From: Apostichopus japonicus
Taxonomy: Eukaryota; Echinodermata; Holothuroidea; Aspidochirotida; Stichopodidae
Direction: 5' to 3'
NCBI RefSeq assembly: GCF_037975245.1
Contig: NC_092576.1
Span: 21,887,611-21,951,610, forward strand
Length of the DNA stretch: 64,000 nucleotides
The position numbers and the translations under genes are program-made. Below, one piece after another: positions 1 through 11,988 of the stretch; within the stretch, counting starts at the first letter, position 1; every line of letters begins with the position of its first letter. Under the pieces are notes generated by a model, which saw nothing but the letters and a program-made list of their open reading frames with translations, did no database searches and had not been told where the DNA came from.

Positions 1-227
1 TCAAATCCATAAGCTTGCTGGACGAGTTTAAGAGTCAAGACAAGAAAAACTATTGAAATGAACGTAGCAAGAATATGGCTAAATTAGGTGACCTATTCTT
101 CTGTCATCTAGGCTGTAATTTCTATCGCGTGCCGTTTCATTCAACACTCTACCCGCCGAAAAAGACTAGGATCCGATCTTGTCAGGTCTTTAACATCTAC
201 TGTAACTAAGACTAACCATGATTAACC
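1..227. other. No recognisable gene; probable decayed hAT sequence
   Basis: No open frame of interest. It lies just upstream of the hAT C-terminal remnant and may be the decayed rest of that transposase, but no hAT motif can be read in it. Confidence 0.3.
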
Positions 228-347
228 ATGCCAATAGCTTCGGCAACTGCTGAAAGGTCTTTCAGCGCAATGCGCAGAATAAAAAACTACATGCGTTCTA
301 TAATGAATGAAGAGAGACTCAGCGGCTTGGCACTCATGCAAATCCAC
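228..347 (+). pseudogene. hAT transposase C-terminal dimerisation domain remnant
   Basis: About 40 codons read as the hATC dimerisation region that closes hAT-superfamily transposases. The diagnostic stretch is ATAERSFSAMRRIKNYMRS followed by ERLSGLALMQIH, matching the family pattern A-x-AERSFS-x(2)-R-x-IK-x(2)-LRS...ERL-x-GLAL. An in-frame stop lies just upstream and the open frame runs off into unrelated sequence at 348, where a dispersed repeat beginning GTGGCGTAGCC interrupts it. No zinc finger, catalytic DDE core or terminal repeats are visible nearby, so this is a dead fragment. The family call is direct from the motif. Whether it once mobilised the hAT-like element at 10,349-11,980 cannot be told. 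Confidence 0.85.
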
Positions 348-470
348 CAGTGGCGTAGCCAAGGGGGAGTGGTGTGGGGAGACAGCCCCCATGAAAGCTT
401 GTCGCCCCCAGTCGCCCTCCCACTGGGATTTTGGGTGTTGAAAAAAAATTACATGTGCGAAAAATATATC
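348..470 (+). repeat. Dispersed repeat, GGCGTAGCC-headed family
   Basis: Starts with CAGTGGCGTAGCCAAGGGGG inside the hAT remnant. Similar heads, CAGGGGCGTAGCCAGG or its complement, occur at 17,629, near 1,100-1,123, near 1,990-2,025, near 40,330 and near 42,155. The repeated head at several loci in both orientations indicates an interspersed element. The far end is not well defined. Confidence 0.5.
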
Positions 471-940
471 ATTGGTCTGAATGGTCTCGAATCTCCATGA
501 TGACCACTCATGAACGACTCTTCGACCGCAGTCGCACATGCAGTCGCAGGGATAGCTTCCTTCGCCTGTAGTATGTCCGGGGACTTTTTGTGGCATCGTT
601 CCTATAGGCCTATATCTGAGGCACTAGGGGTCATTCCTTGACCGACTTGGTGCAATATAATGTGCTCATTTCGAAGTAAATTTATTCACAGATTGCTAGT
701 TGTCATGGGTTTGAACAAATGAGGGGTATTCTATCCAAACATAGGGCAAAATGGGGCTGGGGTTTCCAGTTCTCCGCATCATTTGTCAACTTGTACTGGG
801 TTCTAATGTTGATGTCAATTGGAATCGCTAATAACAGAAATAATCCACCAAAAAATAAGGCTGCATGAACTTTATTGCAGATTTCTTGAGTGACGAATTT
901 GAAATTTTCTCCCGAAATCACGCAAATAGATGGCTGCTAT

Positions 941-1123
941 CCAGCCTGGCAAGTGCCATCTCCAGCGATCTGGCAGATATTGAAATCTGAAATTTTCTTG
1001 GTACGCTGCGCGCCAACCGATGGTGGCGCTCCGCTTAGATAGTAACAAGACGCCCTCCCAGGAAATGGTCAAGCCCCCTAGCGCTCCCCCCCCTGAAAAA
1101 ATCCTGGCTACTCCACTGACATC
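941..1123 (-). repeat. Dispersed repeat copy with a conserved GC-rich core
   Basis: On the minus strand it begins AGTGGAGTAGCCAGGATTTT and contains the core AGCGGAGCGCCACCATCGG. The same head and core recur at 1,850-2,025 in the same orientation. The minus-strand open frame across it is a by-product of base composition, not a gene. Confidence 0.55.
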
Positions 1124-1394
1124 CACAGAGACTTTGCAATGATGCTGTGCTGAAGAAATTTGCATCAGATGGCAATCGTCTGATAGCTCTCGCCTTCTCT
1201 TATTAGGCTAACTTACACATTTACTAGTTACAGTTGTATCAAAGACATTTACTAGCTACAGTTGTATCAAAGAAAATTACTGGTTATATAGTTGTATCAA
1301 AGACAATTCTGGCCTTTCTTTGTATCTACAAGTATCAGAATTTGAAAAGTAAGACTACTCTGTACATGTACCTTGCTAATTTTAAATACATTAT
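1124..1394. other. Non-coding; short tandem repeat
   Basis: Contains three tandem copies of an AT-rich unit of about 40 bases around TTACTAGTTACAGTTGTATC (about 1,220-1,305). Nothing else is recognised. Confidence 0.4.
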
Positions 1395-1581
1395 GTAGTA
1401 TACAAATAATGAATGGTTTCCATTCGTGCAATAGTGCAAATATTTCATTAGTTGAAAGATGTAATGTTCCATTCAACTCGGCTGCGCCTCGTTGAATGGA
1501 ACAAATTACATCTTTCAACTCATGAAATATTTGCACGATTGCACGAATGGAAACCATTCAATATTTGTTTCATACAACATA
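1395..1581. repeat. Long near-perfect palindrome, foldback MITE candidate
   Basis: The two arms of roughly 85-90 bases are reverse complements around a centre near 1,487. Matching pieces include GAATGGTTTCCATTCGTGCAA on the left with its complement at about 1,542-1,560, and TTGAAAGATGTAAT with its complement. The inner spacer is about 10-15 bases and GC-rich, and mismatches increase outward. Arms this long with a short spacer are typical of non-autonomous foldback or miniature inverted-repeat elements. No clear target-site duplication was found. Confidence 0.75.
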
Positions 1582-1849
1582 TTATATTAAGATGGGTAAA
1601 ATGCACTCATGCAACAGATTGTTTTGAACAGACAGGTTTCTCTGATCTTACAATTGAAAAAAGTGCTACCAAAAAAGTATAAACCATGGTTCTATTTCAT
1701 AGAGTGGAATAGAGCGGATTTTGCATGCAATCAACGAGCAATTGACCAATCAAATGACCAGAATACAATTAGGTGTTGTATAATATTGCATTACGTACTA
1801 TTTTAACTCGTTTGTTTTTGGGTTTAAAAGAGATATTGAAAGAGGTGTC

Positions 1850-2025
1850 TCAAGTTAGCATGAGGCCAGGGAACCAGAATGAACACTCGGGAAGGGCCGT
1901 TTCCGGCCATCTGGGGGGTTTGTAAAACCAAAAAATTTCTTGTGCGCTCCGCGCCAACCGATGGTGGCGCTCCGCTCAGATAGTGGTGCCTACAACTTTG
2001 AAAATCCTGGCTACGCCCCTGGCTT
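1850..2025 (-). repeat. Second copy of the GC-rich-core dispersed repeat
   Basis: On the minus strand it begins CAGGGGCGTAGCCAGGATTTT, minus its last base, and repeats the core AGCGGAGCGCCACCATCGG found at 1,010-1,040. It ends directly against the left edge of the large duplicated segment at 2,032, so it may mark a rearrangement breakpoint. Confidence 0.55.
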
Positions 2026-4985
2026 CTGAAGGTTTCATTGAAGTCTAAAGTGAACCCTTTTCTGGAGAAGGCCCACAGACCCCCTCCCTGCCCCCGAAAG
2101 CATGTTGGTTTTACCAATTCCCTGTACAAAAAAGAAAATGTGTCTTATCTTTGCGTTGATAACGTCTTTGATGTTATCATACTGAGCTAATATTACCCAT
2201 TAGGATATTTCAGGTACGGTACATCTAGTCCCTACGGTTCTGTTTCATATTTGGTCTCTGTTAAGTGTTAGCTTATTTTTCAGTTAAATCAACTTAAGCC
2301 CGCCCACTAATCAATATGCATAATATCAACTCGAAAATATATCACCATGTAACCTCTTTCTACCAACATATCAATACTAAGTATAAATTAGTTCTGGGCT
2401 TTGGTTGCGGAGTTATTAGCATTTGAAGATGTTTACGTTTGACCCCGTGACCTCATCATTATTCATAAAATGAGCACCAAAATCATTCGGGTTCATCTAC
2501 TTTGTATGGCGCATCTATGTACCAAGTATGACTTCAATCCAGGTTGCCTTTGTTGAGTTATTGTGTTTACGAGCCAAGGGCGTCACACACACACACGCAC
2601 ACGCAATCACCATCGCATAGAATACTTGAGCCTTCGGGCAAGGAATCAAAAAGTGACTTCTGTGTAAAACAGGATTACTGTACAATTGAAGAATTGTTCA
2701 CTTATTTCCGTACCCCATCGTCTTCCCTGCTGGTTACCATCAAATGTTCAAACCCAGGGGATTTCATCTTCATATCATTATGACTGAACCAATATACCAC
2801 AATGCACTATCACATCGGTACCATGCAGTAAAATGTTCCAACATGTTTTAACATTGCACCGATTCACACAGAGTTTACAGTAACCAATGTAAATCTTTAA
2901 GCTTTGTCCCAGAGTGAAATCTGAATCATGCTGATAAATCGGTAGCATATACTCTTAGGATTGTAATCCCCCAAAAATAAGCTGGATTTGTTGGGATTAC
3001 ACATATTGTCAGTTCTCAATGTAATGTTAATAGCACATGCTACTGATTTATAGCACGATCCAGTTATTACTGTGGTACAAATGATTTACAGTAGTTACTG
3101 TGTTATCTGTTTATGTAGAGTGTAACACTGGTCTTGTCAACTGGAGTCGCCATTCAATTGAGCTGCAAGGTTTAACATTATAATCATTATAATTAGTCAT
3201 CAGTTCGTGACATCTAATGGGATAGTTATTTTAGTTGATTCTCTTTTGCATGCTAGACAGGGTTCTACCCTTGTGTTTTCTTATGGCGGAACCTTTGTTA
3301 TTATTAGCAGCTTTTATATTCGGTGGAGGAGTATTAACTGTTTAGGCGTTAATTATAAATGCATATCATAATACGAGGGACAGAGTTTTTTTTGCTAGCG
3401 TTACCGGACGCTGAAGGGTAAAAATGGCTGCCGTATATGAAAATATTTTAACATTTTGACAGTTTAATGACGTTTTATAAACGTCCATGGAAGAGGTGTA
3501 GGGATATACCTCTTCAGTTAATTTTGAATAACATATATTATATTTAAATACCTTATTCAAACCTCCCTCCCTCGGCCTTCAAACGATGGAACTACAAGCC
3601 GGTGGTTTTCTGCCTTGTATTGTGACCAAGCATACCGAGTTTCGTTATTACCACTACGTCTTAATGATCCTAGCTGTACGTGTGAGCTAACTATACTTTA
3701 AAAGGGCCTCAGTAATTAAGATATAACATGCTTTGAAACAGCTCTTGTGTTAATTCTGGAAAAAAGAAGACACCATTTGATACTAACACATACTTACACT
3801 AAGAATGTTGTTTGTTATCTAGACTAGTCAGGTGTCATTACATATGATGACACAAATTTAAAAAGAAAGAAACAAACCCCTTCTGATTGGCGTAACATAC
3901 GCTGTCTGTTTGTAAATGTTTTAGGCAAAGTTGTTTGAGGTTAATATTTACACTAAATATTTCTAAACATTAAATTTCATTTATTAGAAAATGAAATATA
4001 ATGATGTCCTATATCTCTAATTGACAAGTTTTATATTGGTTTGGTATTTTTTATTGTTATTAAATGGCTACCTCATTAATAATTGGTCATCGATTGCACG
4101 GTCAAATACAAACAGTATCAGGTTTTGCTCAAAATCCATCAATTTTTCTACAACATTCTTCTCTAAAGTGTTTCTATTTCTCTCCGATCTGGCCTGACAC
4201 ATCAAAACTGAGGGAAGCATATTGCCCAATAACTGTGTTTATCATTTTGACTTTTGTTGGAAATGTTGAGCAGTCACCTCACATCCTCGTAGGTTCATCT
4301 TCATTTAATACCTACACCGTTGTAATCATGTCAGTTGTGTCTAAATGGATCCTCATTGTAACTTAACTGGTGCATGTGATCCCTCAGGTACTAAAACATT
4401 TACTGTTTATATTGTATCCATAGTTTCCTAATATATTTGGTATTGCAACAGCTTGGTATGCTCACATTCAACAGTGAATGGTTTCTACTTTAGCATAGTC
4501 ATGTTATGTTACAGTCGACGCTTGTATCACAATTAATAATATTGATGCTATAACCCAACGGAAATCAAATACCCATTAAGCATAATGTCGAGAGGGGAAG
4601 GGGGGGGGTGAGGGGGTTCAAGGCTGATATTTGTAATGCAATATTCAAATTTTTGTGTGAGTGAGTGTGTTGGCTTGTAATGCTCCATAACATCTGACTA
4701 AACATTGTAGTATTTAAATATATATTAGTTCTTTGATTAGCATTTTGTGACTGCGTGGCAGGAAGGAAGATTATTAAAACCATATCTTAACTTGACATTG
4801 AGAACGGTGATATAATCATCACAAGATATAACTTATTACTGGTTATCAATCTTTCCTCCCTGATGAGAAACAAGGTATAATACTCTTTTGTCTTATTTCT
4901 TTGTTCCGCAGTAATTAACACCTCCTTGCCTGCTACTAAATTACCGTTACTAATAAACAGGAACATGAATCTGTGTCTCTTTTAC

Positions 4986-5010
4986 CTCTTCTCCTGGTAG
5001 ATTACCATCA
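4986..5010 (-). pseudogene. Partial duplicate of the 36-base exon
   Basis: A tandem duplication of about 148 bases copies the last 25 bases of the neighbouring small exon with its 5' splice site (GTAAAAGAG here, GTAAGAGAG in the original). The 3' splice site and the first third of the exon are missing, so it cannot be spliced as the intact exon is. Confidence 0.6.
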
Positions 5011-5130
5011 TAAAACAAGGTTAAATAATCTTTTGTCTTATTTCTTTGTTCCGCAGTAATAAACACCTCCTTGCCTGCCACTAAATTACTGTTACTAATT
5101 AACAGGAACATGAATCTGTGTCTCTCTTAC

Positions 5131-5166
5131 CTCTTCTTCTGGTAGATTACCATCATCGTCACAGGC
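5131..5166 (-). CDS. 36-base in-phase exon, acidic linker (copy A)
   Basis: On the minus strand a pyrimidine-rich 3' splice site (TTCCTTTCAG) precedes 36 bases that end at a good 5' splice site (GTAAGAGAG). The exon is twelve codons in one phase, reading ACDDDGNLPEEE. The duplicated copy at 58,984-59,019 keeps both splice sites and eleven of the twelve residues, the first changing to Q, while surrounding intron sequence has accepted indels. That conservation is the main support. Its parent gene is not certain. By strand and spacing it may belong with the leucine-rich-repeat and helical exons on the same strand. Reading phase assumes the exon starts at a codon boundary. Confidence 0.55.
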
Positions 5167-7560
5167 CTGAAAGGAAGAGAAATATTAATTATTATGATAT
5201 GTTGAAACTGTGTTCAGGAAAATGTAGTAGGGCGAGGCAAAAATTATATAAGTTATGATTATATATCTTCACAAATATCGAAGTAACCTATTCCTGACAG
5301 GTGAACGCACATCTGCATTGAGCACACTAAAGTCAATATAGGAGACAGACTCGTCATTCACTGTTAGATGCACAGACTTAATAACATGAATACATATATC
5401 AGCTATATAGGGAAGACAACATTAGTTTTAAAACACGTCATATAACACTGAGTGATGTCATTAAACAATGAGTGACGTCATAATGGTGAACTTCTCTATG
5501 AGATGATTGGATGGATACCAAGGACGACAGAGAAGATGACGAGAAGGGTATAAAAGAGGGCAGTATTCAAAGATAGAACTGTTTATACAATCCTCGTGGT
5601 TGAATCGATGGAATGTACAAACAATGGAAACTTTTCAAATATCCCATGAAGCAGTAAATTGGTTACTCCCGCCCATACCCCCTTCCCCCACCGCCCCAAC
5701 TCCATCTTATATGATATGTTGATATCGTTTAGCTAACCCTTAACGGTATCCATGAAAGTTTGGGAGATGCAATTGGTAGTAAAAATCTCAAAATGGAGTA
5801 ACAAGGAAAGAAAACGAAAATTAAAGTAAACAAGTGTAGATCTTTTAATGTTGACAAATTTCATGAAATATCATAACATTGTCTTATCCCCTCAATAGAG
5901 TATTTCTTCTAAATTTGCCGTGTCACTTGCGTATTTGTATTTAAAGTCTGTAGAAAATTATGTTATGAATAAATATTTCTATCCTTGTTTTGATTCATAG
6001 TCAATTGAAACATTGCAATATGAACACAGTACGCATTGCAAGTATTTCTTCAATACAAAATCCGTACGCCTTTTTCCCAATACTTTGCCTTAAATTGAAA
6101 TGAGTTTGTTGAAATACTATACATTATACACTACACAAAACTATTATATGTAGTTTGCATATCACTAGACAAACTTAAACAGATGCATTTTAAGTTGTAT
6201 TGTTTCCCTATTTTTAGTTACCCTAGGTATTTGTCAGTTGTGACCTCAACTGGGAGGTTTGTAGTAAGTTATATTCGCTTACTTTGGAAAGACTTGTCTT
6301 GAGACCTCCGCAACGTGTGAAGCTTTACTCACAGCTTACATTCACTGTTTAAGTCAGTTAGCTATTCTAGTACATTTGTACCGCATAGAACTTCGGCGGT
6401 TTTAACTTTATATTTCGGGCATTGCCCTGCGTGCGTTGACTACTGCTCTGCGAGCTCTTTTAGTAGACTCGGTTGTTTAATCTTTCACCTTCGGTCCATG
6501 CAGCTTTGCGGGTTATTCAGTTGATTATTTTAATGTAGCCTACCTAGCGCAGCAGCTGTTGTAAGTTAATAAGCCTAGACGTCCTACCAATACCAATACA
6601 GTATACTACTACTACTGATATATTGTTCGACACTATACTGTTGGGAACTTTCCACTATGGCTTGGCGTAATATTCTAATGCCACCGATAATATATTATCC
6701 TCTAACTTATTATATAATCACATAATTATCAATAAATATTAAATATGACAATTAGCCGATGATCAATTAACACGCATAAAACGCATTACCAGTTACCGAC
6801 TATACCATAGTCAGTAAATCCCCTCCACACCCCACCCCGGGCCCTGAATACTTCGAGATCCTCTAATGCTTTCAAAACACGCTGGGAGTAACACAAATCT
6901 TTTGAAACCTTTTTTTTTAGTTCAGACAGCTTCAGTATTTTACCTTTTTGAATATTTCTCATAATACTGCCCTCTATTCATAGTGCTGAGAGTACAAACA
7001 GTGTTACCCAAAGGTTTCTTGAAACTTCAATGAAAACCTCAAATGTGACCCTTAAGTTGAGCTTTGACTTTATAAATAATTTTAAGGTTACTTTTCCTAA
7101 CATGTTAAAGTGCACACATCGATAGAAATAACCTCAATATACAAAATAAGGCATAGTCATATTTGTCTAGTGATTGCATACGTTTGGTTGCTATGGTATC
7201 CATACAACAGAACAACGAAGGGGTTATTAGAGCTACACATACTACTACAGTGCTTCTTTCTATTTTATAATGTATTTCCATTTAACACTAATACAATAAC
7301 CGTCCCCCACACCAGCCACCCCCCAATGAAAAACAATTGGTCAGAACCCTTGAAATGGAGTAATAAAAACAGCGCCTCTTTCTTTCATATGTGCAAATGA
7401 CCAAAATCATGACCAGCATTACCACCCCCTTTTCATTCCCCAGTGAATGAGGTTGCCAGGAGGAAAATCCTGTGGCGACTAGATCTTTATTTTTCCCAAA
7501 TTCTGGTCGCCCAGAAAGAAAATGTGATCGCCACTTTGATATGCTAAATATTAGTACAAA

Positions 7561-7985
7561 AAACACTAGGTCTAGGCTCATCATCGAGTAGCACTACTGT
7601 CAGTACTGACTACACTAACGTTAAACTTTAAAGCTAGTAGTTAGTACTGATAACAGTGGCTAGTAGTACATTTTTATTTTAAAATAATGACATAGGATAA
7701 CGTATATTATTTTCTAACAAAATGAGTACGGTGAAAAATATCTTTATGTTATCATGTTCAAATACGTAGGTGTAATATAAGGTATAAATATCCTCAATAA
7801 TTTCTATTTGCTTTTGTACCTTTCATTAACTTGTTAATAACTTCATATAATTAACATTACTTCATACATAACACTGCCGCCGTTGATTATGCTTGCTCTC
7901 CACGTAGTATTGGATCAGACCATATAAATATCCAAATTAGCTCTTGAACAGTTATTACTACTTCCTTCTTTGAAATAAACGAATG
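7561..7985. other. Non-coding, nothing recognised
   Basis: AT-rich sequence to the right of duplicated copy A. No open frame, splice-flanked exon or repeat family is recognised. Confidence 0.4.
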
Positions 7986-7989
7986 AATA

Positions 7990-8320
7990 AATAATAACGT
8001 CTTCCACATGGTAGCCTAACACCACACTAAGTCCATGGAAATCTAGCTAAGCCTCACCATCTGTTTATTTGCTGAAATTGTGAAGCAGTTATAAGATATC
8101 CATGGAATACTTTCATTATTGCTGTTACGTTCGACCACATGGTTGCCTAGCATCACACTAAGTCAATGGGGTAACCTAGCCTAGCCGTCTGTTTATTAGC
8201 TGAAATTGTGATGCAGTTATAAGATATCCATGGAATACTTTTGTTATTGCTGTTATCTTCGACCACACGGTAGCCTAACACCACACTAAGTCCATGGGAA
8301 ATCTGCCTTACCATCGGTTT
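7990..8320. repeat. Tandem repeat, about 128-bp period
   Basis: About two and a half copies. Landmarks such as TAAGATATCCATGGAATACT (8,091 and 8,219) and GTAGCCTAACACCACACTAAG recur at a period of about 128. A diverged single copy lies at about 51,146-51,240, so the unit is also dispersed. Confidence 0.7.
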
Positions 8321-9936
8321 GCAAAACCGCATCGGGAGGGTACCTTCATTATTATTGTAAAGCATTGGTGGAAATTTCAGCTGCAAAAACTGACCGCCAC
8401 AGTATTATAGGGCGGCGACTAGCATTAATTTTTCCAGAAAGTTTTATCGCCAGCCAAGAATGGTCATCGCCAATGCGACCGTAATGAAAAAGGGTTGAGC
8501 ATTACCATGCTGAAGAATAAAACAGTTTTGTGGTTTCACCTAAAAACAAGATCTGTCTTTTCATTATATAAGCCTGCTTCTTAACCTTTTCCTTTCTTAT
8601 CTTTATGTTCATATTGATGCACATATTTGTATATTTCTTAGTCTTTGATTCTCCTGTTTATAAATATTTTATACTTGTACTGGTAATAACGGAAGTGTAT
8701 GAACAATATATGCAACTTTTTAATAGATTCGAGCTAGATATTTCTTACGGAAGAAAGTGTAATTGTATTTGTTCAACGATGTAGCAATATTGTAGTACGA
8801 ACTATGAATTTGACCGCTTGTAATTAGCATCAGCAGGCGATGAGAATAGAAACAACTCCAGCCCCAATTATTACATGTATAAGAAGGTGAACTTACAATA
8901 TGCACATATGTTATGAACTATGTGATAGGTCTGATTTAAGTTCCGATGCTGGTTAAAAAGCGACAGATTTCTCATGAGTTCAAGCATCTAGATGCGAGTT
9001 TAACTTTTGAGTGCTATTGGATGGCGATCAAGTTGATACCGTAAGCGAAACCAGCTATGTTAATGCTACATTCGTTAAGTTAGTCTTGTCATCCAACCAT
9101 TGCTTTAAACGAATCATCCAGCTTCTCCAAAGGAGAGTTTACTGTACATCAAAATGCAGAAAGCAATATACTGTACGGTAAAGGCTTAGAATCAATAAAT
9201 CCGTGATGCAGTATCTTGAAAAAAAAATCAGATACATGTGCGTGATATTTTTTAACATTGTGTTCGTATACAGCGTCACAAAATATGTGTCTAGTTCTCA
9301 ATGTTTAAACAGTAGATATCCTTCAAATCTCATGAAGCTTTTAGTAAGAACACTGTTAATTTATTAGCAAAATGTAATTCAATTGTACCTCACTCATGTT
9401 TACACTCATCTGGATAAATAATAACTTAAATTATAGTTACCATTCAAACCCCTTGAAACTATAAGAGACAACCGAGTTCATAATTGAGTAAGATTGAACT
9501 TAGAAGAAAGGGTAGCAATAATGGATTTTTACAAGTTATGTATTCTGTGCTGTTTCTGTTATAATCTGCTGGTAACAAATTTGACCGTTAACGAAAGGAG
9601 GAAACATAATGCTACTTCAGTCCACATAAATCCCACCAGGGAAAATTAAAGTAATTGTTTTAACAAACGAATATCCGTGACACTAAATTCGTGGTACACA
9701 AATTGTTTAAATTAGGTTAACAACGAATTTACATAGCTGGTAACAACGAATCTAGATCACTTAGCTTGTTGCGGGTATCAAATAATCCTGTGAATATTAC
9801 ATGGTTTGGTCAATTTGTACAAAATATTACGTAATCGGTAGTTTTATTTTATTTTAATAAAAAAGTGAAACTAGTGACTCAATTGTCACCTTTATTTGTC
9901 TTAATCATAACCCAACTTATTTACTTATGCAAAAAG
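8321..9936. other. Non-coding; one short dispersed repeat
   Basis: Around 8,395-8,480 a GCGACTAG...ATTTTTCC...CGCC block resembles the block at 7,455-7,540 and 61,330-61,395. Otherwise AT-rich sequence with no supported feature. Confidence 0.4.
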
Positions 9937-10300
9937 GGCAGCTACACGAGGGCATCTATACGGGGCAGCTATACAGGGCAGCAATACGGAAGTAGCTATA
10001 AAGGGGCAGTAATACGGGGGCATGGCTACACAGGGCAGCTATACGTGGGCAGATAATGGGGCAGATATACGGGAGGACTATATGGGGTCATGAATATGGG
10101 GGCAGCTATACAGGGCAGATATAAAGGGGCATTAATACGGGGGTAGCTATACAGGGCAGATATACAGGGGCAACTATACAGGGACAGCTATATAGGGGCA
10201 GCTACACGGGGCAGCTATACCTGGACAGAAATACGGGACATATTTACAGAAGGCAGCTATACAGGAGCAGCTATAGGGTTAGCTATACAAAGGCAGCTAC
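9937..10300 (+). repeat. Minisatellite, GGCAGCTATACAGG unit
   Basis: More than twenty degenerate copies of a 14-17 base unit based on GGGGCAGCTATACA. Unit length varies, so no long open frame is kept. It ends about 50 bases before the hAT-like element. Confidence 0.85.
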
Positions 10301-10348
10301 AATAATGTACAGGGTCGGTTAAGAATAATGTTTTACGATTGTTGTATG

Positions 10349-11980
10349 TAGGCTTGCACGGTAAACCGGTTTTAGTATCGAAACCGGTTTTTTCGGACCG
10401 AATTTCGGTACTATATTTTATTTTAAGAAAACCGAAAAAACCGAAATGTGAATTGCAAATACTGGAAAAAACAAAGTTTATTGACTTTGGTTTCTCCTAT
10501 TTACTGTTCTTTTTGCATTATGAAAGTAAATTGCAACAAGAGAAAGCTTTCTGCTAGATGACATTGTCAGCTACGATCGGCACACGCCATAACCAGTGCT
10601 TGAGGGTGGATAGCTAGGCCTAACATTAGGCTATGCAGCCCTTATATGCGTGCATCAGTTAGGTACCTTGTAGTATTGAACTGACCTTGGTGGCCAACGT
10701 TAGTAGTTGTGAGAAGTACACACTCAAATGACGGGATGCAGTTCAAAATAAATTGTTATATCCAACATGTTTGTCCTCTTTGTGTTGTTCTTATTATTTA
10801 ACTTCAATTTAATAGTAGAGGAGGAGAAAATCTTTTCAAACACATTGATCACAGTTTGTGTTCAAAAAATGAACGTTAAAACTTGAAAGGTACATTGCGC
10901 AATCCACAATACCATACGACATGTACAGTCACAGGGGGGGGGGGCTCTGTGAGTTTAACAACTAAGATGCAACAAGTAACAATAGGACAATCACGGGGGG
11001 GTCTCTGAGTTTAACAACTAAGATGCAACAAGTAACATTAGAACAATCACAGTCCATTATTCACAAGAGACACCTGGCGTCAGGCTTGAATCAAGGAATA
11101 TTAAAGGAGTAAAAATGTTGCATACATGGCTGGAAATTACAGATATTGCTGTTGGGACAATTCTCCTTTGTACGCTAATAGATTTTATTTTCTTTGTAAG
11201 TTTCCTTTAAACATTTCTTCTTATCAGTTATCAGACAAGGCGTCTCTCAGTTGGTTTTTCGTTTACGTTGAAGAACACGTTTCCAACTTAAACGTTAACA
11301 ATTTATATTTTTTGCCGACCTAATCCCCGCTTTTGCCAGCGATATTTTTCAACTTGTACTTGAAAGTGTAGACAGTAAATTCTCTTCACTCCTTGTAGAG
11401 AAATTTATTTTACCGCCAAGATACCACCCGGGAACATGGCTAGAGCCTCGTGCAATTTGGTACTGTACCTTCATTGGACCAATCATATTGTAAGGCATTT
11501 TTTTTACGATCTCAAATTGGTCATAATGGGGTGTACGCTCGGCCCTCATCTCCGAAAATAAAATATGTAATTTAACATGACCGTTAAATTTTTTTCTGAA
11601 CACGAATTTGAACTTTGTGAAGTACAGTAAACACAAGACAAACGATAGTGTACGTAATGTTAAAACTTTAAGAAAATATTTCACAAACACATTTCTTTTC
11701 GACATATTTACTTCAGTTTAGTTAACGTGGGTTATAAAATGAGAGTCATGAAAGCAGTAACATTTCTTGAATTTATTCTTCTTATTTTCAAACAATTTAC
11801 TGCTAACGAACAGACTTGAACTCGCTGTTGGTAAAGCTTCAAAAATACGCATCTTAGCGATCGAGATTTGGATATTTTCAATGTAATTTGGGAGGGGGAA
11901 AAAAACCGGTTTTTGAGCCAGATTCGGTTTTTTGCTAGAGAAAAACCGGTTTTAAGTTTTTACGAAACCGTGCAAGCTTA
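10349..11980. mobile_element. Non-autonomous hAT-like DNA transposon
   Basis: The 1,632-bp element has inverted ends reading TAGGCTTGCACGGT on the left and TAAGCTTGCACGGT from the right. Both continue into subterminal AAACCGGTTTT palindromes. It is flanked by a perfect 8-bp direct repeat, GTTGTATG, at 10,341-10,348 and 11,981-11,988. Eight-base target duplications and TAR-type termini are hallmarks of the hAT superfamily. No transposase ORF is inside; the open frame at 11,349-11,705 matches nothing I recognise, so the element would need a transposase from elsewhere. A tandem duplication of about 66 bases with G-runs (10,928-11,052) lies inside. Boundaries are firm and the superfamily is a strong inference. 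Confidence 0.88.
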
Positions 11981-11988
11981 GTTGTATG

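Larger units (their letters stand above)
2032..7560. repeat. Segmental duplication, partial copy A
   Basis: This 5.5-kb stretch is repeated nearly base for base at about 56,095-61,417. Shared landmarks in the same order include the CA-rich tract (2,586 and 56,960), the 36-base exon (5,131 and 58,984), the runs around 6,250 and 60,100, and the common right end GATATGCTAAATATTAGTAC. Differences are scattered substitutions and small indels, plus a tandem duplication of about 148 bases (4,880-5,150) present only here. The copy is truncated on the left relative to the full unit. It lies in what would be intron sequence of a minus-strand gene. Apart from the small exon no coding region is supported. 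Confidence 0.9.

Noticed and set aside
872-1165. 97-codon minus-strand ORF
   Set aside because: Lies on a dispersed repeat that recurs at 1,850-2,025 where the frame is not kept.
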